Below, piece by piece: positions 26,996-33,900 of a stretch of DNA of 33,900 bases; position 1 is the stretch's first letter; the number at the start of each line of letters is the position of its first letter. This DNA is from a virus. A model generated the notes under the pieces. The model was not told the origin of the DNA. It saw only the letters and a list, made by a program, of their open reading frames with translations, and did not search any database. A program made the position numbers and the translations under genes. The stretch covers positions 1 through 33,900 of the IMG/VR virus record IMGVR_UViG_3300031720_000011. One strand, 5' to 3'.

Positions 26996-29278
26996 ATCTA
27001 TCACCCCGACACGATCGCCGCCCGCGAGGCCGAGATCCTGCGCACCCCGGCCCTGCGTGGGCTCTTCCCGCACGGGATCCCCACCTACTCGGTCGAGGAG
27101 TCGGATGCGCATGTCGCCGCCCTCACCGCCGCGCGCCAGCCCGACGGATCCTATCGCCGGGCCCTGACCCGGGAGGAGTCGCGCTTCCTCACGGCGACCC
27201 CCTTCCGCTGCGCGATCGACTTCCCCTACTTCGTCACCCGCTTCGTCTACGTGGACGACCAGGGGCACGGCCTCCGGCGCCTCAACCCGCTCAGCGAGTC
27301 CCAGGCCTTCGTCCTCGGCAAGATCGCCGATCTGGAACGCCGCCGCTGGTCCACCCATCCCGACGGGATCCTCGTCAACATCCTCAAGGCGCGGCAGCTC
27401 TACGTCTCGACCCTCAGCGAGACCATGGTCGCGCACCGGATCCTCTTCCAGCCGCACACGCGCGCGCTGGTCGGCGCCGACGTCGAGGAGCAGGCGGGGT
27501 ACCTCTTCCGGATGGTGGTCCGCCTCTACGACGCCCTCCCGTGGTTCCTGCAGCCGACGCCCCGCTTCCCCTTTGTGAAGAACCGGGAGTTCGGCCTGGG
27601 CAATGCCTCCTTCCTCAAGACTGCCTGGGGCAAGTCCACCCGCGGCGCCCTCCAGGCGGTCTCGGGCCAGGAAGGATCCAAGGGCGCGATCGGCCGCGGC
27701 CAGACCTACGGCTGCGTCCACCTCTCCGAACTCCCCACCTGGGACAACCCGGATCAGATCGACGCCGCGCTCCTCCCGGCGATCCCGGTCCACCCCGACA
27801 CCTTCTGTGTGTTTGAGGCGACCGCCGAGCACGCCGGCGACTGGTGGCACCGCCACTGGCTGGCCTCGGGCGAGGGCGTCGGCCGCTTCACCAACGTCTT
27901 CGTCCCCGTGTACGCCGAGCCGACCAAGTACCGCCTCCCGGGGCCGCTCGACTGGAGCCCGTCGGCCTCGACCCTGGCCTGGGCGGCGAAATGCGAGCGC
28001 ACCGCCCCGCAGTGGTACGGCCGCCCGGTGACCCTCGCCCGCGATCAGCTCTACTGGTATGAAACGACTCGCGCCTTCTACGAGAAGAAGAATGACCTGG
28101 GGACCTTCCTCAAGGAGTACTGCGCCGACGATCAGGAGTGCTTCCAGTACGCCGGCACCTCGATCTTCAGCTTCAACCAACTAGACCAGATCGATCAGGC
28201 CGGCTCCCGCCGCCGCCTCCTCGACGTCTGGCGCGTGGAGCCCGCCCGCGAGATCGCCGCCCTCCGGCGCCTCCCGCCCGACGGGCCGCCCCTCGACCCG
28301 CCGCCGGCCACCCGCCGCCCCGATCCGCCGCTCGCGCCCCGGATCCCGGGGGCGATCTCCTCGGTCGCCGCGCTGGCCTACCCAGTGCCACCCGGCTACG
28401 GCTTCAGCCGCCTCACGCCGCCGGAACTGGCCGACCTCCCCTCCCTGCGCCACTCGGTCCTGGCGATCTGGGAGTACCCGCGCGCCCGGGGCCGCCGCCG
28501 CTACGTCCTCGCGGTCGACGTGAGCGAAGGCCTCGGCCTCGACTACTCGGTCGTCGACGTGATCCGCCTGCCGACGATCGAGGAGCCGGCCGAGCAAGTC
28601 GCCCAGTACATCTCGAACGTCGTCGACACCAAGCAGCTCGCCTTCATCGTGGACGCCATCGGCCGCCTCTACGCCGACGCCGACCAAGTCGAGGCCCTCG
28701 CGGCCATCGAGACCAACAACGTCGGCCTGGCCACCCAGGACACGCTCCAACTCCATCTGGGCTACACGCAGTTCTACGTCTGGGAGTACGCCGACGCCGC
28801 CACCCCCGAGCGCCGCTACTCGACCAAGATCGGCTGGGTCACCACCGCGCGCACGCGTCCGATCCTCCTCACGGCCTTCCGCGACGCGATCACGACCGTC
28901 GACCCGATCACCGGACAGCCCGACTTCATCCTCAACTCCCCGGTGACCCGCGCCGAGCTGCGCCACTTCATCACCCCGGACGTCCTCGCCAACGCCCAGG
29001 CGGCGCGCGGCCAGCACGACGACTGCGTCCTGGCGGCGGCGATCGGCTACTATGTGGCCTGGCGGCTGGCCGGCGGCGAAGCCGAGCCGATCGCCGAGCA
29101 GCGGCGACGCAAGGCGGCCCTGGATCGCCAGGCGCCCGTGGGCCTCCCGCGGCGGGACTACCGCAACAGCGCGCTCACCGCCGAGGAGATCGCCGCGCAC
29201 GTGGAGGAGGACGATGAGTTCCAAGACGCCCCCGACAGCCTCCACTTCGCCTGGCCCGCCCGCAACCGCGACGACTAA
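26996..29278 (+). CDS. terL: Terminase large subunit, apparently initiated at AUC
   Basis: 760 residues if started at ATC 26996. The ATPase half has LVNILKARQLYVSTLSETM (a variant Walker A, KARQLxxST, residues about 131-139), a Walker B-like YGCVHLSELPTWDN and a CVFEATAEHAGDWWH coupling motif. The nuclease half has YVLAVDVSEGLGLDYSVVDV, LAFIVDAIGRLYADADQV, ETNNVGLA and GQHDDCVLAAAIGYYV, giving the acidic RNase H-like centre. It powers DNA packaging at the portal. The first GTG (27251) would remove 85 residues that belong to the family's N-terminus (ILRTPALRGLFPHGIPTYS, LTREESRFLTATPF). Upstream there is no ATG, GTG or TTG in frame, but AGGAGGG (26984-26990) lies 5 nt before ATC TAT CAC CCC. 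A base error in the start codon is the main alternative. Confidence 0.9.
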   Translation: MYHPDTIAAREAEILRTPALRGLFPHGIPTYSVEESDAHVAALTAARQPDGSYRRALTREESRFLTATPFRCAIDFPYFVTRFVYVDDQGHGLRRLNPLSESQAFVLGKIADLERRRWSTHPDGILVNILKARQLYVSTLSETMVAHRILFQPHTRALVGADVEEQAGYLFRMVVRLYDALPWFLQPTPRFPFVKNREFGLGNASFLKTAWGKSTRGALQAVSGQEGSKGAIGRGQTYGCVHLSELPTWDNPDQIDAALLPAIPVHPDTFCVFEATAEHAGDWWHRHWLASGEGVGRFTNVFVPVYAEPTKYRLPGPLDWSPSASTLAWAAKCERTAPQWYGRPVTLARDQLYWYETTRAFYEKKNDLGTFLKEYCADDQECFQYAGTSIFSFNQLDQIDQAGSRRRLLDVWRVEPAREIAALRRLPPDGPPLDPPPATRRPDPPLAPRIPGAISSVAALAYPVPPGYGFSRLTPPELADLPSLRHSVLAIWEYPRARGRRRYVLAVDVSEGLGLDYSVVDVIRLPTIEEPAEQVAQYISNVVDTKQLAFIVDAIGRLYADADQVEALAAIETNNVGLATQDTLQLHLGYTQFYVWEYADAATPERRYSTKIGWVTTARTRPILLTAFRDAITTVDPITGQPDFILNSPVTRAELRHFITPDVLANAQAARGQHDDCVLAAAIGYYVAWRLAGGEAEPIAEQRRRKAALDRQAPVGLPRRDYRNSALTAEEIAAHVEEDDEFQDAPDSLHFAWPARNRDD

Positions 29279-29786
29279 GGGGCCGAGCCAGCAGGGCCAG
29301 CCGCCGGCCCCGCCGCCGCCCGCCCTCACTCCCTCCAAGGTCGGCCTGCGCAAGCCCGGCGCGACCCTCCAGGGGATCCGCCTCATCGCCGACCAGATCG
29401 TCACCCTCGTGGACGGCGCCGTGGTCCGCGTCAAGACCGGCGACTGGGTCGTCTACCAGGGCGCCCAGCCGGTCGCCGCGATCCCCGACCCTGACTTCCC
29501 GCACCCCTACGAGGTCGTCGCCGACGGGATCCTCCTCCTCGACGTCCGCCAGCGCGAGGCGATCGAGGCGATCACCGGGATCGGATCCACGCGCACGCCG
29601 GCGGATCTCCTGGCCGCCGTCGAGCGCCTCGCCCGGATCCGGATCGGCGAGGTCGCCATCCCCTTCACCCCGGGGCAGCTCGAAGAGATCGCCTACCGGG
29701 CGGAGAAGCGGGGCATCAGCGTGCAGCGGGCGATCCAGGATGTGATCGCCCGGATCCAGGACGAGCTGTTCCATCACCCGAGCTAG
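29214..29786 (+). CDS. 190-residue protein between terminase and portal
   Basis: GGAGGAGG lies 3-4 nt before ATG 29214, inside the last 65 bases of the terminase gene. A Pro/Ala/Thr-rich, probably disordered N-terminus of about 45 residues precedes a beta domain (IRLIADQIVTLVDGAVVRVK, TGDWVVYQGAQPVAAI) and a helical end (EVAIPFTPGQLEEIAYRAEK, RGISVQRAIQDVIARIQDEL). The middle resembles a small barrel; the end could be a ribbon-helix-helix-like DNA-binding unit. Role unknown, probably head- or packaging-related from its place. Confidence 0.66.
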   Translation: MSSKTPPTASTSPGPPATATTKGPSQQGQPPAPPPPALTPSKVGLRKPGATLQGIRLIADQIVTLVDGAVVRVKTGDWVVYQGAQPVAAIPDPDFPHPYEVVADGILLLDVRQREAIEAITGIGSTRTPADLLAAVERLARIRIGEVAIPFTPGQLEEIAYRAEKRGISVQRAIQDVIARIQDELFHHPS

Positions 29787-29803
29787 AACCGAGGAGGTCG
29801 CCT

Positions 29804-30073
29804 ATGAGTTGGAGTGCCAGTGTCGGATCCCAGACCCGTGAGACGCTCAACGACGCGATCGACGCCGTGATCCCGTCGCCGGCGGACCTCGACGAGTTCA
29901 TGGCCGCCCAGTTCACGGTGGCGAAGACGGCCGCCAAGACGGTGGCCGCGATCATCCCCGGCCCACAGTTCGCGATCACGATGAGCGGCCACGCCAACGG
30001 GGTGGGCGACGAGGCGAAGCCGGGGTACTCCAACGACTTCCTCACGATCACGGTGAGCCAGGTCACCCCCTAG
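29804..30073 (+). CDS. 89-residue hypothetical protein
   Basis: MSWSASVGSQTRETLNDAID, helix FMAAQFTVAKTAAKTVAAII, then a beta segment (FAITMSGHANGVGDEAKPGY, DFLTITVSQVTP). GAGGAGG lies 6 nt before the ATG. The ending looks like part of an immunoglobulin-like or virion beta protein; no family recognised. Confidence 0.66.
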   Translation: MSWSASVGSQTRETLNDAIDAVIPSPADLDEFMAAQFTVAKTAAKTVAAIIPGPQFAITMSGHANGVGDEAKPGYSNDFLTITVSQVTP

Positions 30074-30079
30074 CAACCC

Positions 30080-30595
30080 ATGGCTGAAGATCCTGCCGTC
30101 CACTGTGCGCGCGAAAAGCGCCGGTACGCCCGTTTCACCCCGGAGCAGCGTGCGCAGGTGATCGAAGCGACGCGCCTCCGGATGGAGCATCGACGCCGAA
30201 CCGACGCCGAGTACCTCGCTCAGACGCGGGCGACCGTGCGGCAGCAGTACAGCAAGCATCGCGAGAAGCGGATCGCGACGATGCGAGCGAAGCAGGAGCG
30301 GACACGGCTCGCGTGCCTCCAAGCCTACTGTGCTGAGAATCCCTTCTGTGTGTGTTGTGGCGAATCGACGGTGGAGTTCCTCACCCTCGACCACCTCCGC
30401 AGCCGGCGAGAGGATGATGGGATCCGTGTCGGAGGGGATCGGATGGGCCAACAGCTCTACTCGTGGCTGATCCGCACAGGGTTCCCTCCCGGCTTCCGTG
30501 TCCTCTGCTACAACTGCAACTGCGCACGGGGGACGCGCGGCTACTGCCCACACGAGCTGCAACTCGACGCCGAAGTCGAAAGGCTTGTGGTCTGA
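30080..30595 (+). CDS. HNH endonuclease (free-standing, second copy type)
   Basis: 171 residues. A strongly basic helical N-terminus (RFTPEQRAQVIEATRLRMEH, KHREKRIATMRAKQERTR) is followed by a zinc/HNH core: PFCVCCGESTVEFLTLDHLR, then YSWLIRTGFPPGFRVLCYNC and NCARGTRGYCPHELQLD. The paired CxxC motifs and the DH are as in phage HNH proteins with structural zinc. Third-position usage is less GC-rich than in the neighbours, indicating a recent arrival in the late operon between small head-proximal genes. It is unrelated in sequence layout to the HNH at 3545-4057. Confidence 0.85.
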   Translation: MAEDPAVHCAREKRRYARFTPEQRAQVIEATRLRMEHRRRTDAEYLAQTRATVRQQYSKHREKRIATMRAKQERTRLACLQAYCAENPFCVCCGESTVEFLTLDHLRSRREDDGIRVGGDRMGQQLYSWLIRTGFPPGFRVLCYNCNCARGTRGYCPHELQLDAEVERLVV

Positions 30596-30598
30596 CCC

Positions 30599-31096
30599 GT
30601 GGCGTACCATGATTTTTGGTGCGCGCGCTGCGGCCAGCTCCGGGTGGACGTCGCCATCCCCGTGGCCATCGGGGCCCGCGCCGGTGCCCCCGAGCACTGC
30701 GGCGCGCGCATGGTGCCCATCCCGGCGATCGGCCGGATGGACATCGGCGGCGTGAAGGGCGCCGCCTTCCACGGCTTCACCACGACCGACGGCCGTGGGC
30801 AGCCCGTGCACATCGACTCGCTCCACACGCTGCGCCGCGTGGAGCGCGAGGCCGAGCAGGCCTACCGCAACGGCGAGGGCCAGCCGATGGTCTTCCGGCG
30901 CTGGGCGCAGGATCCCTCCAACCGCGACCAGCCCACCCTGAGCAAGTCCTACTACGGCGGGGACGCGCCGGATCCGGTCGCCAAGCATCGGTTCGGATCC
31001 ACCCGGGCCTCGTCTACTGAGGCGCCCGATCGCGGCTTCGGCCCTGGGGTGAATGAGTCGAATGCCTCCGCCCTCGGCATGGAGAGCAAACGGTGA
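30599..31096 (+). CDS. 165-residue protein with N-terminal cysteine motif, portal neighbour
   Basis: GTG start. VAYHDFWCARCGQLRVDVAI then PEHCGARMVPIPAIGRMD resembles a FmdB-like zinc ribbon with one pair incomplete (CxxC, then a single C). The rest includes FHGFTTTDGRGQPVHIDSLH, TLRRVEREAEQAYRNGEGQP, FRRWAQDPSNRDQPTLSKSY, ending PGVNESNASALG. The layout is one I associate with genes just before phage portal genes; function unknown. Confidence 0.68.
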   Translation: MAYHDFWCARCGQLRVDVAIPVAIGARAGAPEHCGARMVPIPAIGRMDIGGVKGAAFHGFTTTDGRGQPVHIDSLHTLRRVEREAEQAYRNGEGQPMVFRRWAQDPSNRDQPTLSKSYYGGDAPDPVAKHRFGSTRASSTEAPDRGFGPGVNESNASALGMESKR

Positions 31097-31344
31097 TCGC
31101 CGTCGAGCCCGCCTCCTTCGACCCCGACGCCCAGGCGGTGACCTTCGCGAAGGATCAGCCCGAGTACCTGCCCCTCCCGGCCCTGATCTATCCCGACGGC
31201 CGGGTCCTCATCGAGTGGGCCTTCACCGAGGAGGAGCGCGCGCTGGTCGCGCGCGGCGAGAACCTCCGGCACTGGATCTGGAAGGGGCCCGACGATCCAC
31301 TCCAGCCCGTCCGCCTGGAGATCACCAGCGAGCGGATCGCGTGA
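31093..31344 (+). CDS. 83-residue hypothetical protein, portal neighbour
   Basis: The GTG overlaps the previous stop (GTGA). VTFAKDQPEYLPLPALIYPD, GRVLIEWAFTEEERALVARG, ENLRHWIWKGPDDPLQPVRL: a compact beta/alpha protein of the type that accompanies portal genes in environmental phages. No catalytic motif. Confidence 0.68.
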   Translation: MIAVEPASFDPDAQAVTFAKDQPEYLPLPALIYPDGRVLIEWAFTEEERALVARGENLRHWIWKGPDDPLQPVRLEITSERIA

Positions 31345-31428
31345 ATGGCCCCGCGCACGGCCGAATGGCTGATCCTCGGCGCGCTGGCCGCCCTGATCCT
31401 GGCCCTGCTCGCCCGCTGGCTACGCTGA
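31345..31428 (+). CDS. 27-residue membrane peptide
   Basis: MAPRTAEWLILGALAALILA then LLARWLR: one hydrophobic span ending in basic residues. ATG abuts the upstream stop, and the portal ATG follows 6 nt after its stop. Its place in the operon supports it; no function known. Confidence 0.5.
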   Translation: MAPRTAEWLILGALAALILALLARWLR

Positions 31429-31434
31429 TCGACC

Positions 31435-33618
31435 ATGGCTGATTTCAGCCCCTCCGGCATTCAGGATCTCCCGGCGACCTCCGCCGAGTCCCTCGAACGG
31501 GGCGACCTCCGGGTCCTCGGCTGGCTCAAGGAGTGGCTGGTCGAAGGGGATCTCATCAACCGCTCCGATCCCTCCTACGACGGGATCGCCCGCGCCTACG
31601 CCTACGTGGTGGGCGAGCAGCGCTCCGACGAGCGGCTCAAGCTCAAGTACCTCCCCCAGATCACCATCAATGAAACTCGCAAGGCGATCCAGGCCCACGT
31701 CTCGGCGATCACCGACTTCGAGCCGGTCGTTGGCTGGAAGGGCCCGCCCGAAGCCCAGCTCCAGGCCGACCTCCTCAACCAGTACCTCCTCGCCGAGTGG
31801 ATCACCCTGATGCTGGATCTGGATCTCGGCGATTGTGTGAAGTACTCGCTCGCCGCCGGCACCGGCGACCTCGTCGTGGACTGGGATCCGCACATCCCGC
31901 TGGGCGGCGGGCATCAGTTCTCCGCCCGCGACCCGCGCGACACGCTCCCGCTGCGGCCCTCCTATGGCCGCTCGATCCAGGCCTGGGAGGGGGTGTGTCT
32001 GCGCGAGGAGCACGCGGTGAACGTCCTCAAGGGGATGTATCCGACCCAGGCGCACCTGTTCCGCGCCGCCTCGGACACCTCCCTGGGCCAGATCGCGGGC
32101 CGCTTCCGCATGGGGCTCAGCCGCCTCCTCAGCCCGGCCGACCCCCTCGACTCGATCGCCGGCGGGGCGCCCGCCGCTACCGCCCGCCGCCTGCGCCGCG
32201 GCTCGGTCGCCCTCTACCGGGCCTACTTCCACGACCGCACGCGCAACCTGACCGCCCGCGCGATCCCGATGGGCACCCCCGGCGCCAACTGGGCCTACGT
32301 CGTCCAGCCCGGGCAGCCGCTCTACCCGCGGGGCCGCCTGGTCGTCGCCACCGACGACGCCATCATCTACGACGGGCCCAACACCTACTTCCACGGCCGC
32401 TACCCGGTCTGCCGCCTCAAGCTCTGGTCGGTCCCGTGGCAGTTCCTGGGCGTCCCGCTCTTCAACGACCTCCTCCCGGTGCAGGACGCCATCAATGACA
32501 CGGTGCATGACATCCGCCTCGGCATCCAGCAGTGGGTGAACCCCGACATCACCTACAACCGCAACGCGGTCTCCGAGTCGACCATGCGCCTGATGGATCC
32601 GCGCCGCCCGGGCAAGCGGGTGAAGGTCACCTCCGGCTTCGGCGACCCGTGGACCAAGGAGCAGGGCCCCAACCCGCAGATCCTCGGGATGGCGATCGAT
32701 CTGTGGCAGAAGCTCACCCTGAAATTTGAGTCGCTCTCGGGCACTGCCAACCTCCAGGCGCTCCTCCAACTCCGGCAGATGCCCTCGGCCGACACCATCG
32801 AGAAGTACTACAACGCCCTCACGCCCGAGATCCGCGCCGAGGCCCGCACGGTCGAGGCCTTCCTGCGGGATCTCGCGGATCTGCTCAAGGTGAACTACTT
32901 CCAGTTCCTGAGCCACGCCAAGCGGGTGCAGATCCTCGGCATCGGCGGCGAGGCGCTGGCCGACTTCGACTTCGATCCCAACACGCTGGTCCCGGGGCTC
33001 AAGCCCGGCGACCCGAAGTACACCCCCGAGCTGGACGTCGACACCACGACCCGCGACCAGCGCGCCCTCTTCATCAGCAACCAACTGCAGTTCATCGTGG
33101 CGCCCAACTCGGTCCTCGCCATCGACGCCACCGAGCGCAAGATGATGCGCCTGCAGCTCGCCCGGATGGGCTACTACGACTTCTGGTCGCTGCACGAAAC
33201 CCTGCAGACCCCCAACGTGGGCGCCCCGCCGGCGGTCCCGCTCCCGCCGATCGAGCCGCCGCCGGCCGACCTTCTCCAGCGGATGGTCGCCCAGGTGGTC
33301 GCCCCCGGTGGGCAGCCCGCGCCGCCTGACGCCCTCCCGAAGCTGATCCAGGCGATCCAGGCCGGGGTCGCGCCGCCGCCCCAGTACACCGATCCGGACT
33401 CAGGGCGCACCTTCACGATCGACCCGACCTCGGGGAAGATCCTGGAGCTGCGGATCCCGACCACGATCACCGAGCGGCTCCAGGCGCAGCAGCTGCTGGG
33501 GATCGGGCAGACCGTCTCGCCAGCTGGGAGAAAAGCATCAGGACAAGCGCCCCCTCAACAGGAGACGAAACAAGACGAGCCTGGAGGCAGGCCGACAATC
33601 ACTGAGAGTAAGAAATAG
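31435..33618 (+). CDS. Phage portal protein
   Basis: 727 residues. Portal features include an N-terminal region with LKYLPQITINETRKAIQAHV, SAITDFEPVVGWKGPPEAQL, a stem/wing part with VKYSLAAGTGDLVVDWDP, PVCRLKLWSVPWQFLGVPLF then NDLLPVQDAINDTVHDIRLG, and a helical C-terminal portion (SGTANLQALLQLRQMPSADT, EKYYNALTPEIRAEARTVEA). It forms the dodecameric ring at one vertex through which the terminase pumps DNA. From about 33520 the codons change abruptly to A/T-ending forms (AGA AAA GCA TCA GGA CAA) up to the stop, and an oppositely oriented HNH gene starts 1 nt beyond. That tail may therefore be a replaced or co-converted end. The length is at the upper end of usual portal sizes. Confidence 0.9.
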   Translation: MADFSPSGIQDLPATSAESLERGDLRVLGWLKEWLVEGDLINRSDPSYDGIARAYAYVVGEQRSDERLKLKYLPQITINETRKAIQAHVSAITDFEPVVGWKGPPEAQLQADLLNQYLLAEWITLMLDLDLGDCVKYSLAAGTGDLVVDWDPHIPLGGGHQFSARDPRDTLPLRPSYGRSIQAWEGVCLREEHAVNVLKGMYPTQAHLFRAASDTSLGQIAGRFRMGLSRLLSPADPLDSIAGGAPAATARRLRRGSVALYRAYFHDRTRNLTARAIPMGTPGANWAYVVQPGQPLYPRGRLVVATDDAIIYDGPNTYFHGRYPVCRLKLWSVPWQFLGVPLFNDLLPVQDAINDTVHDIRLGIQQWVNPDITYNRNAVSESTMRLMDPRRPGKRVKVTSGFGDPWTKEQGPNPQILGMAIDLWQKLTLKFESLSGTANLQALLQLRQMPSADTIEKYYNALTPEIRAEARTVEAFLRDLADLLKVNYFQFLSHAKRVQILGIGGEALADFDFDPNTLVPGLKPGDPKYTPELDVDTTTRDQRALFISNQLQFIVAPNSVLAIDATERKMMRLQLARMGYYDFWSLHETLQTPNVGAPPAVPLPPIEPPPADLLQRMVAQVVAPGGQPAPPDALPKLIQAIQAGVAPPPQYTDPDSGRTFTIDPTSGKILELRIPTTITERLQAQQLLGIGQTVSPAGRKASGQAPPQQETKQDEPGGRPTITESKK

Positions 33619-33619
33619 C

Positions 33620-33900
33620 TCAGGGGAGGTGTCGCCACGTCAGGCGGTGCACGATCGAGAAGATCGCGTACTTCGTCACGCCGTACTCGTGGGCGAGACT
33701 CCGGAGTGAGGTGGGGGTGGGGTGGGGGGCGACGCCTGCCCGGTACTTCGCGCGGATCTCTAGCACCTGCTGTTCGGTGAGTGTTCGATTCCCGTTCTGT
33801 TCACCTCGTGAGATCCCGTACTGATGCTGCTGGGGCCAGCGACCTTTCCGGATGGCGTCTTGGATATTCTCCTGCTGCGTCCCGGCGAAGAGGTGTGAGG
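33620..33900 (-). CDS. HNH endonuclease, C-terminal part (5' end outside window)
   Basis: Ninety-three residues of the C-terminus are visible, ending at TGA 33622-33620. HLFAGTQQENIQDAIRKGRW is the helix that follows the N-P-x-H of HNH cores. ISRGEQNGNRTLTEQQVLEI leads to LRSLAHEYGVTKYAIFSIVH then RLTWRHLP, a DNA-binding helix-turn-helix tail seen in many homing HNH proteins. It converges tail-to-tail on the portal gene with 1 nt between the stop codons and has the lower-GC codon style of the other HNH genes. Confidence 0.83.
   Translation of the reverse strand, partial: SHLFAGTQQENIQDAIRKGRWPQQHQYGISRGEQNGNRTLTEQQVLEIRAKYRAGVAPHPTPTSLRSLAHEYGVTKYAIFSIVHRLTWRHLP

Noticed and set aside
1-33900. 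Cyanobacterial HIP1 repeat (GCGATCGC) as host indicator
   Set aside because: The octamer appears only now and then; the enrichment is for GATC in general, so a cyanobacterial host is not supported.
1-33900. tRNA genes, insertion sequences, integrase or attachment sites
   Set aside because: I looked for cloverleaf-like stretches, transposase motifs and integrase catalytic blocks and saw none I could support.

Overview
The window is a stretch of a tailed double-stranded DNA phage (or prophage) genome of high GC content, roughly two thirds by eye. The right end carries hallmark head genes: a large terminase subunit (26996-29278) and a portal protein (31435-33618). The rest is the dense, short, mostly uncharacterised gene content usual in environmental phages. 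Promoters look like ordinary sigma-70 promoters and many genes have GGAGG-type ribosome binding sites. The GH108-like endolysin and a small lipoprotein with a lipobox point weakly to a host with an outer membrane. The host cannot be named from this sequence.

Layout. (1) 1-14458, leftward: about 25 tightly coupled genes. The distal part (1-8614) is a glycan cassette interspersed with small zinc-knuckle proteins: four glycosyltransferases of different folds (one cut by the window edge), an FkbM-type methyltransferase and a DUF6165-like protein. A PIF1-like helicase and an HNH endonuclease sit inside it. The proximal part (8631-14458) holds a RecA-fold ATPase, a Cas4-like PD-(D/E)XK nuclease and small zinc proteins, and reads like a replication and recombination module. 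It is driven by a clear promoter at 14480-14508. (2) 14719-15663, rightward: an AAA_25/RepA-type ATPase, followed by about 340 bp of repeat-rich, lower-GC DNA that is a good candidate for a replication origin. (3) 16006-20829, leftward: small genes (zinc-knuckle proteins, a coiled-coil protein, a HExxH protease, a TPGPW/APDLL phage family, a DUF7007-like peptide) behind several strong promoters, with one rightward DUF932-tail-like gene at 19576-19950. (4) 20892-21159: a non-coding divide with eight CAGCC repeats. (5) 21160-33618, rightward: the late arm, with tiny membrane proteins, a putative small terminase subunit, a lysis region (endolysin, membrane proteins, lipoprotein, a 413-residue possible hydrolase), the terminase, head-proximal proteins and the portal. 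A third HNH gene, on the other strand, begins the next segment.

How it works together. Almost every junction overlaps by 1-4 bases (ATGA, GTGA, TGATG), so long polycistronic mRNAs with translational coupling are expected. The early leftward operons would supply helicase, RecA-like ATPase, Cas4-like nuclease and the RepA-like ATPase acting near the 15.7-16.0 kb repeats. The glycan genes may decorate virion proteins, phage DNA or host surface sugars. The late arm packages DNA and lyses the cell.

Most notable observations: a terminase gene whose only well-placed start is AUC; a structured leader just upstream of the terminase region; a 13-bp motif repeated at four regulatory positions in one orientation; a symmetric divergent promoter pair; -10 boxes 6-7 nt from start codons (leaderless mRNAs); codon-usage breaks in the helicase and portal genes exactly next to HNH genes; and strong over-representation of GATC. 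All family assignments come from reading motifs; no search was run.
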